From positions 1,302,001 through 1,366,000 of the forward strand of contig NZ_OZ246980.1 of the NCBI RefSeq assembly GCF_965232525.1: 64,000 bases of DNA, written 5' to 3'. The DNA is from Bauldia sp965232525. GTDB lineage: Bacteria; Pseudomonadota; Alphaproteobacteria; Rhizobiales; Kaistiaceae. The position numbers and the translations under genes were made by a program. Below are positions 35,438 through 44,066 of this stretch, piece after piece. The notes under the pieces are model-generated. The model was not told the DNA's origin, did not search any database, and worked only from the letters and a program-made list of their open reading frames with translations. Position 1 is the first letter of the stretch. The number at the start of each line of letters is the position of its first letter.

Positions 35438-37342
35438 ATGGTTCGCGTTCTCGTCTTTGTCGTCTTCGTTTTTCTCGTCTCGGCCGGCCTCGCTTGGCTC
35501 GCAGATCGGCCCGGCGATATCGTCCTGAATTGGCAGGGCTACGAAATCCGCACGTCGCTGATGGTCGGGGCGGTCGGCTTGGCGGTCGTCATTGGCGCGA
35601 TCCTTCTGGTCTGGGCGTTGGTTCGCGCCATCGTTCGCGCGCCGCGGTCGTTCGAGACCTATCTCGGCCGGCGAAGGCGCGATCGCGGCTACAAGGCGCT
35701 GTCGGATGGCATGATCGCGGTGGGCTCCGGCGATGTCCGCGGCGCGCGCAAGGCGGCGGCCCACTCGCAGACGTTGCTCGGCAAGGAGCCACTGCAGCTG
35801 CTGCTCAGTGCCCAGGCGGCGCAGCTCGCCGGCGATGCCGACACTGCTCGCACCGCCTTTGAGTCACTCGCCGGCGAAACGGACACCAAGGTCCTTGGCC
35901 TGCACGGTCTGTTCGTCGAGGCACAACGGCAAGGTCAGGACGAGGCCGCCCGGCATTTCGCCGAACAGGCGGTCGCGGTGGCTCCCAAGGTCGGCTGGGC
36001 GGGGCAGGCGTTGTTCGAGTACCGCTCGCGGGCGGGCGAATGGCTGGGTGCTATGCGCGTCCTTGAGACGAATGTCCGCGTCGGCACCGCCGATAAGGAG
36101 CGCGCGAAGGTCGAACGCGCCGCGCTTTTGACCGCCCGGGCGATGGAACTGGAATCCGGCGACCCGCAGGAAGCGCGTGCGGCGGCGATGGAAGCTCACC
36201 GTCTTGATCCCAAACTAGTGCCGGCCGCGGTCGTTGCGAGCCGGCTGCTCAGCCGGGTAAGCGACTTTCGCCGGTCGGCCCGGGTTATCGAAGCCAGCTG
36301 GAAACTCCAGCCGCATCCCGACCTTGCCGAGGCCTACGCGGTTGTTCGGCCCGGCGACTCGGTGCGCGACCGGCTGAAGCGCATCCGAAAGCTTGCCGAT
36401 CTGCGCGCCAATCATCCGGAAGGGGCCAAGGCCCTGGCGCGGGCGGCGATCGATGCACAAGAGTGGGACACCGCGCGGACCGCGCTCGAAGGCCAATCCA
36501 AATCGACTCCGAGCGAAGCCGTTTGCCTGCTCATGGCCGAGATCGAAGGCCGCCAGCACGGCGACGAGGGGAGGGTCCGGATGTGGCTGGCTCGCGCCAT
36601 CAACGCGCCGCGCGATCCCGTCTGGATCGCGGACGGCAAGGTGTTCGAAACTTGGGCCCCGGTCACGCCGGTTTCAGGCAAGGTTGGCGGATTCGTTTGG
36701 GGCCTGCCGCCGGAGCCGCCGCCGTCACCAGTCGCGATCGAGATCGAAGCCGGCTATGCCGGCGAAACCCAATCGGCGATCGGTGCCGATCCGGTGCCGC
36801 AAATCGCTGATACGTCCGCTCCGACGGCCGGTGTGACGGAAGCTGAGCCCGAGGACGAGGGCGCGCCGCCGTCTGAGGGCGAGGCGCAACTTACGTCGCC
36901 GGAGCCGCCTAAGCCGGCAAACGATCAGCCGGAGAAGCAGGAGACTCCCGTTACCCCGCCGGTGATCGAGGCGCAGGCCGAACTGGCGGCCGGGCCATCG
37001 GAGCCACCGTTGACAGGATCCGACCCAGCGGCCGCGCCTGTACCGACCGCGACCGAAGCCGAAATATCGGGAGCACCGGGGAAAGAGGCTCGACCGGCCG
37101 AGGCCCGGACCGATGGCGACGGGGTTGACGGAGCGACCTCGACAACAGGCGACAATGACGCGGTTCGCGTCGTGGCAACCAACGGTGCCTCGCCGGAGGA
37201 GGCGGCGAAGGAGCCGGAGCTAGAAGCAGCGGCCGAACCCGACCAGGACAGCGCCATACCGCGTCCGCCAGATGATCCGGGACCTTTGCCCGAGGATGAC
37301 GATTCGGTTGGATCGAGCCGCCGTCGCTTCCGGCTGTTCTGA
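35438..37342 (+). CDS. hemY: HemY-like tetratricopeptide membrane protein with long acidic tail
   Basis: 634 residues. Two N-terminal transmembrane helices (about 3-22 and 40-66), then the HemY_N/TPR region to about residue 430. A tail of about 190 residues rich in Glu, Pro, Ala and Thr follows, ending with a basic RRRFRLF. HemY is a protein of unknown biochemical role tied to heme synthesis by gene order; it is not the protoporphyrinogen oxidase of the same name. The gene starts 10 bp after the mitofilin stop. The tail looks disordered. Confidence 0.88.
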   Translation: MVRVLVFVVFVFLVSAGLAWLADRPGDIVLNWQGYEIRTSLMVGAVGLAVVIGAILLVWALVRAIVRAPRSFETYLGRRRRDRGYKALSDGMIAVGSGDVRGARKAAAHSQTLLGKEPLQLLLSAQAAQLAGDADTARTAFESLAGETDTKVLGLHGLFVEAQRQGQDEAARHFAEQAVAVAPKVGWAGQALFEYRSRAGEWLGAMRVLETNVRVGTADKERAKVERAALLTARAMELESGDPQEARAAAMEAHRLDPKLVPAAVVASRLLSRVSDFRRSARVIEASWKLQPHPDLAEAYAVVRPGDSVRDRLKRIRKLADLRANHPEGAKALARAAIDAQEWDTARTALEGQSKSTPSEAVCLLMAEIEGRQHGDEGRVRMWLARAINAPRDPVWIADGKVFETWAPVTPVSGKVGGFVWGLPPEPPPSPVAIEIEAGYAGETQSAIGADPVPQIADTSAPTAGVTEAEPEDEGAPPSEGEAQLTSPEPPKPANDQPEKQETPVTPPVIEAQAELAAGPSEPPLTGSDPAAAPVPTATEAEISGAPGKEARPAEARTDGDGVDGATSTTGDNDAVRVVATNGASPEEAAKEPELEAAAEPDQDSAIPRPPDDPGPLPEDDDSVGSSRRRFRLF

Positions 37343-37408
37343 TACCGGCACGACCGGCCAAGGCGGATTGCAAGCGCAGCCGCTTGTCGGTATCAATCGC
37401 CCCCAAGT

Positions 37409-37484
37409 GCCGCATTAGCTCAGTTGGTAGAGCACATCATTCGTAATGATGGGGTCGTTGGTTCGAGTCCGACATGCGGCACCA
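37409..37484 (+). tRNA. tRNA-Thr(CGU)
   Basis: A complete 76-nt cloverleaf: acceptor GCCGCAT/ATGCGGC, D arm GCTC/GAGC, anticodon stem CATCA/TGATG with loop TTCGTAA, giving anticodon CGU (reads ACG), T arm GTTGG-TTCGAGT-CCGAC, and an encoded CCA. It is intact and is the left edge of a genomic island: its last 46 nt recur at 46213-46257. Confidence 0.97.
37439..37484 (+). repeat. attL-type direct repeat, 3' half of tRNA-Thr
   Basis: The 46-nt segment from the anticodon loop to the encoded CCA is repeated at 46213-46257 with three differences: one base missing and two substitutions. This is the pattern left by integration of an element into a tRNA 3' end. Confidence 0.85.
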
Positions 37485-37645
37485 ACATTCTCCAATTCCA
37501 GATCGATGACGTTACTCCACGATCGCGTTGCCGGTCTGAGAAGTCTGGTTTGTCCGGCCGTGTGAGTGATTCCTTGGATGCCGGTTTCCTCCCGCCGGGC
37601 CGACGTTGTTTACAAGCCCGACGGCGGCGCGGTAGGTGCTGGGTC

Positions 37646-37900
37646 ATGGCCGATGACACCTTTGCGTTCCATTTGACCGGGCAGGTCGGCGCCCCAGACT
37701 TCCCAGACTGGATGTCCCGCTACGGTTCGAAACTGGGCGTTGGCTTTGAGATACGCTCGGCCTCCGATCGGCGGATGTCCGTCATCGCCTACGGACCGAG
37801 CGAGTTGGTGGAAGCCTTTGCGCTAGGATGCTCGCTCGGGCCGTCCAGCATCTGTGTCGAGACGCTGGACATGGAGGTTTCTCCACCCGGCACTGACTGA
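37646..37900 (+). CDS. acylphosphatase-like protein lacking the catalytic residues
   Basis: 84 residues from ATG 37646 (GGTAGGTG upstream); the open frame reaches back into the tRNA and is rejected there. The layout matches acylphosphatase: first strand FHLTGQV, a helix, GVGFEIRSASDRRMSVIAYGP and the last helix and strand (SELVEAFALGCSLGPSS ... VETLDMEV). The phosphate loop GRVQGVGFR is replaced by GQVGAPDFP, so the catalytic Arg is gone, and the catalytic Asn position appears to be Ser38. It is probably not an enzyme; a binding role is possible. Assignment rests on pattern only. Confidence 0.55.
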   Translation: MADDTFAFHLTGQVGAPDFPDWMSRYGSKLGVGFEIRSASDRRMSVIAYGPSELVEAFALGCSLGPSSICVETLDMEVSPPGTD

Positions 37901-38053
37901 AAAGACAGCAAGACAACTAAGCAAACCGACCAAAAAGGCAGCAAATCGGAATAATCGTCCAAAAGATCGGTCTTGTAATCTTAAGAAGACTCGACTTGTC
38001 TTGATCCTTCAAAATCGCTCCGCTACTAATCCGAGCGCGCATATGGGAACGCT

Positions 38054-38656
38054 TTGGATTGGATTGCCGTTGCATTGCTAGTGGATTTGCCCGCCGGACA
38101 GGCGTTGCCGCGGCGTGTGAATGATGTGGACCTTGCTATTTGGCGCAGCGCGTCCGGCGTTGTGCAGGCCTGGGGAGACCGTTGCCCACATCGGGGGATG
38201 CGCCTGTCGCATGGATTTGTCCGCGGGGAAACCCTCGCCTGCATCTACCATGGCTGGCGATACGACACTGATGGTGTCTGCCGGGTGATCCCGGCCCATC
38301 CCGACCTGATCCCACCCGCCACGATCTGCGCTCAAACCTATCGTTGCCAAGCCACGGACGGTTTGATTTGGGTGGCTTTGGACGAAACCGAGACCGCGCC
38401 GCCCGATCTGGGCGATCGCCGCCCGCTGCGAAGCCTGGAGGTGGCGCGCTCCGGCGCCGAGGTCGCCCGGTATTTCGGCACCGATCTTGCTTCGGTCATC
38501 CCGATTGGCGGGCCTCATGACCTGGCCCTTGCCTTGCAGCCCCGGACCGAAGACAGCTGCCTGATCCATGCGCTCGTGCCTAAGGGCCAAGACCGCAAAG
38601 CCGTATCACGGCACCTGGAGGACCTGCGCGCAGAGCTGGAGGCGGTCGCTCAATGA
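38054..38656 (+). CDS. stand-alone Rieske [2Fe-2S] protein
   Basis: 200 residues from TTG 38054 (GGGA upstream; the ATG at 38043 is out of frame and stops early). The Rieske cluster ligands are complete: CPH at 44-46 and CIYH at 63-66, followed by GWRYDTDG, as in the N-terminal domain of ring-hydroxylating oxygenases. No mononuclear iron domain follows; instead there is a tail of about 90 residues. It should carry electrons to the next gene's product, which lacks this domain, as the extra Rieske domain of NdmD does for NdmC. Its stop overlaps the next start. Confidence 0.85.
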   Translation: MDWIAVALLVDLPAGQALPRRVNDVDLAIWRSASGVVQAWGDRCPHRGMRLSHGFVRGETLACIYHGWRYDTDGVCRVIPAHPDLIPPATICAQTYRCQATDGLIWVALDETETAPPDLGDRRPLRSLEVARSGAEVARYFGTDLASVIPIGGPHDLALALQPRTEDSCLIHALVPKGQDRKAVSRHLEDLRAELEAVAQ

Positions 38657-39489
38657 ATGACGCTGTGAAGAACCATTGGTACCCCGTCGGGCTCTTGTCA
38701 GACCTGCCGGACCAGCGCGAGACACTGCTGTTGGGCGAACCGATCGACCTGGGTCGGCGCGACGGCACCGTTTGGGTGGCCAACGGCGCCGGCGAGCATC
38801 TGCCAACCGTGGAGCGCTTCGGGCATCTCTGGACCAGCCTCGGCAAGCCCAATCGAGACCTCTTCGATATTCCCGAGGCCAACAGCCCGGGGCGGCGGTT
38901 GGTGGATGTGGGATCGGTGAAGGTGAAATGCTCGCCCTTGCGGGCAGTCGAAAACTTCCTCGACATCGCCCATTTTCCCTTTGTCCATACCGATATCCTG
39001 GGCGCCGAGCCCCACACGGAAGTGGAGAAATACAGCGTCACTGTCCGTGAAGATGTGGATGAGGTTTGGGCCACCCAGGTGAAATTCTACCAGCCCCAGG
39101 CCGCGAAATCGGCCGAGGGCGGCATCACCACCGAATACATGTATCGCGTGGCGACACCGACCGCGACGGTGCTTTACAAGACATGTCCGCCGCGCCCGGG
39201 CGAGTGGGATGTGATCGCTCTATTCGTGCAGCCCCTGACCGAGGAATGGTGCGAGGTGTGGCCGTGGATGGCGCTCTATGACGATGACTCGACTATGGCC
39301 GAGATGGTCAGCTTCCAGCAGCTCATCTTCATGCAGGACCGGTCCATCTTGGAAAACCAAGTCCCCCGCAAGCTGCCGCTCGACCCGGGGATGGAATTGC
39401 CGACACGGGCCGACTTGACCTCGGTCGTCTATCGGCGCTGGTTGAAGCGGATTGGGTATTTCTACGGCGCGCAGCGTGTGGCGGCATGA
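38653..39489 (+). CDS. Rieske-less oxygenase catalytic subunit, NdmC-like (proposed N-demethylase)
   Basis: 278 residues. The mononuclear iron site is intact: N101, D104, H107 and H112 in NFLDIAHFPFVH, and D229 in FMQDRSILENQ, as in VanA/Ndm-type oxygenases. The N terminus starts like such proteins (NHWYPVGLLSDLP), but the segment where the CxH/CxxH Rieske ligands belong is deleted, leaving no cluster. The same division is known for NdmC, the 7-methylxanthine N7-demethylase of Pseudomonas putida CBB5. Start and stop each overlap the neighbour by 4 bp. The substrate is inferred. Confidence 0.82.
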   Translation: MNDAVKNHWYPVGLLSDLPDQRETLLLGEPIDLGRRDGTVWVANGAGEHLPTVERFGHLWTSLGKPNRDLFDIPEANSPGRRLVDVGSVKVKCSPLRAVENFLDIAHFPFVHTDILGAEPHTEVEKYSVTVREDVDEVWATQVKFYQPQAAKSAEGGITTEYMYRVATPTATVLYKTCPPRPGEWDVIALFVQPLTEEWCEVWPWMALYDDDSTMAEMVSFQQLIFMQDRSILENQVPRKLPLDPGMELPTRADLTSVVYRRWLKRIGYFYGAQRVAA

Positions 39490-40100
39490 TCCTTTACGAT
39501 TATGTGCTGAGCGCCAGTTGCTACAAAATTCGTCTGATGGCGGCCTTGTCGGGCCAGACGCTTGAGCTGAAAGCCGTCAATTTCCACCCGGCGCGGGCGC
39601 ACAAATCCCCCGAGATGCTGGCGCTGAATCCGGCCGGCACGCTGCCCATTCTTCAAGATGGCGATCTGATCCTGACCGACAGTGCTGACATGCTGCGGCA
39701 CCTGACGAAAGAGGCCCCGGGCTGGCAGGCCGACGGCGACGAGCCCTGGCTGCGCTTTGCCGCCGATCTGAACCTGAGCCTGGGAATGGCGCGGCTGTAT
39801 GACGTCTTGGACTACGCGGCCGATATCGCAGCGGTGCGGCGGGATGGGGTGACGCAACTGCGCCAGCTGGAAGCGCATCTGACGGAGCGCCGCTTCGACG
39901 GGGAGATCTTCTTGACTGCGGCGCATCCCACGATCGCCGACATCGCTTGTTTTCCCAACACCGCGCTCGCGCCTGATGGCGGCGTCTCTCTGGATCATTA
40001 TCCCTCCATTCGGCTGTGGATGCGGGCCGTCCGATCCTTGCCTGGCTTCATCGAAATGCCCGGCATCCATCGGCTGCATGAATTGGAAATGCCCGCGTGA
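39486..40100 (+). CDS. glutathione S-transferase-like protein (NdmE-like position)
   Basis: 204 residues. The N-terminal thioredoxin-fold part has LYDYVLSASCYKIRLMAALSG and NPAGTLPILQDGDLILTDSADMLRHL with the cis-Pro and Ser-binding region (TDSADM replaces the usual ESxAI). A helical C-terminal domain follows with HPTIADIACFP (N-cap box). It could be an ordinary GST, but sitting directly after a Rieske-less oxygenase it matches NdmE, the GST-like protein needed for the NdmC-NdmD complex. ATGA overlap upstream, GTGA overlap downstream. Confidence 0.85.
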   Translation: MILYDYVLSASCYKIRLMAALSGQTLELKAVNFHPARAHKSPEMLALNPAGTLPILQDGDLILTDSADMLRHLTKEAPGWQADGDEPWLRFAADLNLSLGMARLYDVLDYAADIAAVRRDGVTQLRQLEAHLTERRFDGEIFLTAAHPTIADIACFPNTALAPDGGVSLDHYPSIRLWMRAVRSLPGFIEMPGIHRLHELEMPA

Positions 40101-41476
40101 GCGCAACGCTGATCCGCAATTGCGAGGCCATCGTCACGGCGACGGCCGATCCCGTTCTGCGGGGGCAGGACATCCTGTGCGAGGGCGGCGCGATCCGCGC
40201 CATCGGCGCGGGCCTACCAGCGCCAGACGGCGCAGACATCATCAATGGTGCTGGGCTTTTTGTTTATCCGGGCCTCGTCAACACCCATCACCACTTCTTC
40301 CAGTGTTTCGTTCGCAACCGCGCCGACTTGGATTGGACGCGCTATTCGGTAATCGAGTGGCTGGACCGAATCTATCCGATCTTCTCGCGCCTGACGGAAG
40401 ACTGCTTCTACCACGCTTCGGTGGTGGCGATGGCCGAACTCATCAAGCATGGCTGCACCACCGCCTTTGATCACCAATATTGTTTCCCGCGCCATGCGGG
40501 CAGCCGGATCATCGACCGCCAGTTCGAGGCGGCGGAGCTGATGGGCCTGCGCTTCCACGCGGGTCGGGGCGGCAACACGCTGCCCCAGTCCGAAGGCAGC
40601 ACGATCCCCGATGAGATGTTGGAGACCACCGACGTCTTCATCGCCGATTGCGCCCGGGCCATCGACGCCTTCCATGACCCTACCCCGCTGTCCATGCGGC
40701 AGGTGGCCGTCGCACCCTGCCAGCCGGTCAACTGCTACCGCGGGACCTTTGTGGAGTCTGTCGCGCTGGCCCGCGACAAGGGTGTGATTCTGCATAGCCA
40801 CGTTGGCGAGGGTGAAAGCCCGGTGATCGAACAGGTTCACGGGATGCGAACGGTCGCCTACTGCGAGGAACTCGGCTTTGCCGGGCCCAACACCTTCTAT
40901 GCTCATGGCTGGGAGCTTACCCGGGAGGAACTGACGCGCATGGCCGCGACGGGTACGGGCCTGTCGCACTGCCCTGAGCCCGTCTACCTCGTGGGAGCGG
41001 AGATCACGGATATCCCTGCGATGGAAGCGCTCGGCATCCGCGTGGGGCTCGGCTGCGACGGCGCGGCCTCCAACGACAACTCAAACCTCATGCATGCGGT
41101 GCATTCCTCCTACATGCTCCAATGCCTGGCCGCGTCGCGCCGCCAGGATCCAGTCCCGACACCGTCCCATTTCCTGTCCTATGCCACCGAAGGTGGTGCC
41201 GCTTTGCTGGGCCGTTCCGACATTGGTGCGCTGCGCCCGGGGATGGCGGCCGACCTTTTTGCCATCGACACGCGCAAGCTCGACTACGTCGGCACGCGCC
41301 ACGATCCGGTGAGCCTGATCGCCAAGGTCGGGATTGGAACGACCGTGGATCTGACGATGGTCAACGGCCGCGTGCTCTGGCGCGATGGCGCCTTCCCGCA
41401 TCTCGACGAAGCGGCGTTGATGGCCGCTGCCGAAGCGACACTCCACACGATATTGTCACCAACAGAGGAACTCTGA
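40097..41476 (+). CDS. amidohydrolase-family purine-type deaminase (8-oxoguanine deaminase-like)
   Basis: 459 residues from GTG 40097. Metal and catalytic motifs of the chlorohydrolase/deaminase branch: NTHHHFFQ (about 62-69), HSHVGEGES (His and Glu), YAHGWEL (His) and GCDGAASNDNS (Asp). It resembles 8-oxoguanine/isocytosine-type deaminases and ATZ/TRZ hydrolases. In this operon it may deaminate a guanine derivative, for example 7-methylguanine to 7-methylxanthine, before demethylation. That substrate is inference; 8-oxoguanine or guanine are alternatives. Confidence 0.85.
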   Translation: MSATLIRNCEAIVTATADPVLRGQDILCEGGAIRAIGAGLPAPDGADIINGAGLFVYPGLVNTHHHFFQCFVRNRADLDWTRYSVIEWLDRIYPIFSRLTEDCFYHASVVAMAELIKHGCTTAFDHQYCFPRHAGSRIIDRQFEAAELMGLRFHAGRGGNTLPQSEGSTIPDEMLETTDVFIADCARAIDAFHDPTPLSMRQVAVAPCQPVNCYRGTFVESVALARDKGVILHSHVGEGESPVIEQVHGMRTVAYCEELGFAGPNTFYAHGWELTREELTRMAATGTGLSHCPEPVYLVGAEITDIPAMEALGIRVGLGCDGAASNDNSNLMHAVHSSYMLQCLAASRRQDPVPTPSHFLSYATEGGAALLGRSDIGALRPGMAADLFAIDTRKLDYVGTRHDPVSLIAKVGIGTTVDLTMVNGRVLWRDGAFPHLDEAALMAAAEATLHTILSPTEEL

Positions 41477-41478
41477 CG

Positions 41479-42573
41479 ATGCCTCACAAAATAGACCGCC
41501 GATCGGTTCTGAAGGGAAGTCTTGCGGCCACGACCGCGATGGTGCTGCCATGGAAAGCGATGGCGCAAGACACGCTGCGCATCGGCGTGGTTCTGCCGTC
41601 ACCCGAGGCGGATGTGGGCTGGTCGCACACGCTGATGGAGGGCATCCGCTCGGTTCAAGGGGCATTGGGCGACCAACTGGAGGTCACGGTGTTGGAGAAC
41701 ATCGCCGAGGGCCCCGATGCCGACCGCATCGCCAATGGCCTGGTGGCCGAAGGTCATACCGTCTTGATGCTGGGCTCGTTCGGCTACCAGAACGGCGGCA
41801 TGCAGATCGCACAGCGGCGGCCCGACGTGTCGATCATTCACGCCTCGGGCTTCATGACCGCGCCCAATTTCTCGCCCTTCACGGCGAAGTACTGGCAGGG
41901 CACCTATTTGATGGGAATGGCCGCCGCCGCCTTGACCGAGACCAAGAAGATCGGCTGCGTTGGCGCCTTCGCGATCCCGGAGCTGATCACCTCGATCAAT
42001 GCGTTCATGCTGGGCGCGCAATCGATCGATCCTGAGATCGAGATGAGCGTCGTCTGGGTCAACAGCTGGTTCGACCCGGCCTCCGAACAGGCCGCGGCGC
42101 GGGCGTTGATCAGCCAAGATGTGGATGTGATCTTCTCGAACGCGCAGGATACGCCCTCGGTGATCTCGCTGGCCGAGGAAGAAGGCGTCTACGCTTTCAA
42201 CCTCAACTCCTCCATGTTGGCCTATGCTCCGACTCGTTATCTGGGTGTCGTGGGCACCGACTGGGGCCCGCATTTCACGCGGTTGGTCGAGGCGCATCTC
42301 GACGGCACCTTCCCAGGCGAGAACTTCTGGCTCGGGATGGAGCATGACACCGTCTTCACCGCCGACTGGAATCCTAATATCCCGGCGGACGTGATCGCCG
42401 CGATCGAAGCGCGCGAGGCCGAGATACGTGACGGCACCTTCATCGTGTTCGAGGGCCCCCTGATCGACCAAGCGGACACCGAGCGCTATGCCGACGGTGT
42501 CGCAATGACCGACGCCGAGATCCTCAGTATGGACTGGCACGTCAAGGGCATCACGACCCCGCTTCCGAATTGA
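41479..42573 (+). CDS. BMP-family ABC transporter substrate-binding protein
   Basis: 364 residues from ATG 41479, with GAGGA upstream; the longer frame overlapping the deaminase gene is rejected. The N terminus DRRSVLKGSLAATTAMVLP is Tat-like (twin Arg), with cleavage near AMA|QD. The BMP/PnrA fold is recognisable: GVVLPSPEADVGWSHTLMEG and YWQGTYLMGMAAA, with GAFAIPELITSINAFMLGA. Family members bind purine nucleosides or related purines in the periplasm, which fits the deaminase and oxygenase upstream. Confidence 0.9.
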   Translation: MPHKIDRRSVLKGSLAATTAMVLPWKAMAQDTLRIGVVLPSPEADVGWSHTLMEGIRSVQGALGDQLEVTVLENIAEGPDADRIANGLVAEGHTVLMLGSFGYQNGGMQIAQRRPDVSIIHASGFMTAPNFSPFTAKYWQGTYLMGMAAAALTETKKIGCVGAFAIPELITSINAFMLGAQSIDPEIEMSVVWVNSWFDPASEQAAARALISQDVDVIFSNAQDTPSVISLAEEEGVYAFNLNSSMLAYAPTRYLGVVGTDWGPHFTRLVEAHLDGTFPGENFWLGMEHDTVFTADWNPNIPADVIAAIEAREAEIRDGTFIVFEGPLIDQADTERYADGVAMTDAEILSMDWHVKGITTPLPN

Positions 42574-44066
42574 GCCAGCCGGCCCTCTTAACGCTGTCGG
42601 GCGTGTCCAAGCGCTATGGCAGCGTCCAAGCCAACGCATCGATCGACCTGGCCGTGCGGGCCGGGTCGATCCACGCCATCCTGGGTGAGAACGGGGCCGG
42701 TAAGTCGACCCTGATGAAGCTCATCTACGGGGTAGAACATCCCGATGAAGGCGAGATTGCCTGGAACGGACAGCCCGTGCGTCTGAACCGGCCTTCCGAT
42801 GCGCAGGCTTTGGGGATCGGGATGGTTTTCCAGCACTTCTCCCTCTTCGAGACCCTGACCGTGGTCCAGAATGTCTCGCTGATGGTGCCGGGCAAGCCGG
42901 CCACCCTTGCCGCGCGGATTGACGAACTGGGCCAGCACTTCGGGCTCGGCGTTGACCCGAATGCGATGGTGCACACCCTGTCGGTGGGTGAACGCCAGCG
43001 GGTCGAGATCATCCGCTGTCTGTTGTTGAACCCGAAGCTCCTGATCCTTGACGAACCTACCTCGGTCCTGCCGCCGCAAAGCGTCCGGTTGCTGTTCGAG
43101 ACCTTACGCAAGCTCCAGGCCGAGGGCACGGCGATCCTGTTCATCTCCCATAAGCTGCGAGAGATCCGAGAGCTTTGCGACGAGGCCACGATCCTGCGTG
43201 GGGGCAAGGTCACTGGCCGGGTCAACCCGCGCGAGCACGATGTCCGCGCCTTGACGCAGATGATGATCGGTCGCGACATGCCCGAGCTCTCGGCTGGTGC
43301 GGTTACCGCAGGTGAGCAGCGGCTGCGTCTGTCGGGCCTCAGCCACCCGCGGGCGACCCGTTTCGGCACCAGCCTCACTAATGTCTCGATGGAGCTGCGC
43401 GCCGGCCAGATCATCGGCATCGCCGGGATTTCCGGCAATGGTCAACAAGAACTCGCCGCGCTGATTTCCGGCGAAACCCGAGCCGCACGCCGTGACATGA
43501 TCGAAATGATGGGCCAGCCGGTTGGCCACCTGGGCCCGATGCAGCGCCGCAACCTGGGATTCAGCTTCGTCCCAGAAGAGCGTCTGGGACGCGGCGCGGT
43601 GCCCGATATGTCGCTCAATCACAATAGCCTTCTCACCGGGCATCGCCGCGACATGCTGAAGGGCGGCTTCATCAAACGAAGCGTCAAACGGGCCTTTACC
43701 CGGCAATGCATCGCAGACTTCGATGTCCGTACCCCGGGAGGCGATGCCGAGGCTGGCGCGTTGTCCGGCGGTAATCTGCAGAAGTTCATCATGGGCCGAG
43801 AGTTCATGCTGGCGCCCGACATCATGCTGGTGGCGCAGCCGACTTGGGGGGTCGACATCGGCGCGGCTACGGCCATTCGGCGCCGTCTGTTGGAAATGCG
43901 CGATGCCGGTGCGGCGATTTTGGTGATTTCCGAGGAGTTGGAGGAGCTGTTTGAGATCTGCGATGTGCTCCATGTCCTGCATGAAGGGCACCTGTCGCCA
44001 GCCTTGCCAAAAGCCGAGACCAGCCCCGATGAGATCGGAGCCTATATGATCGGCGCCAAGGCATGA
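42570..44066 (+). CDS. nucleoside-type ABC transporter, dual ATP-binding protein
   Basis: 498 residues with two ABC domains, from TTG 42570 overlapping the binding-protein stop. The first domain has Walker A GENGAGKST, signature LSVGERQR and Walker B LLILDEPTS; the second has a degenerate Walker A region (GISGNGQQE) and signature LSGGNLQK, as usual in the NupO/YufO/RbsA-like layout where one site is weak. The partner permeases follow directly. Confidence 0.92.
   Translation: MSQPALLTLSGVSKRYGSVQANASIDLAVRAGSIHAILGENGAGKSTLMKLIYGVEHPDEGEIAWNGQPVRLNRPSDAQALGIGMVFQHFSLFETLTVVQNVSLMVPGKPATLAARIDELGQHFGLGVDPNAMVHTLSVGERQRVEIIRCLLLNPKLLILDEPTSVLPPQSVRLLFETLRKLQAEGTAILFISHKLREIRELCDEATILRGGKVTGRVNPREHDVRALTQMMIGRDMPELSAGAVTAGEQRLRLSGLSHPRATRFGTSLTNVSMELRAGQIIGIAGISGNGQQELAALISGETRAARRDMIEMMGQPVGHLGPMQRRNLGFSFVPEERLGRGAVPDMSLNHNSLLTGHRRDMLKGGFIKRSVKRAFTRQCIADFDVRTPGGDAEAGALSGGNLQKFIMGREFMLAPDIMLVAQPTWGVDIGAATAIRRRLLEMRDAGAAILVISEELEELFEICDVLHVLHEGHLSPALPKAETSPDEIGAYMIGAKA

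Noticed and set aside
37340..37395. Inverted repeat TGATACCG...CGGTATCA after hemY as terminator
   Set aside because: The arms are 40 bases apart and no T tract follows; at most a weak structure in the spacer before the tRNA.
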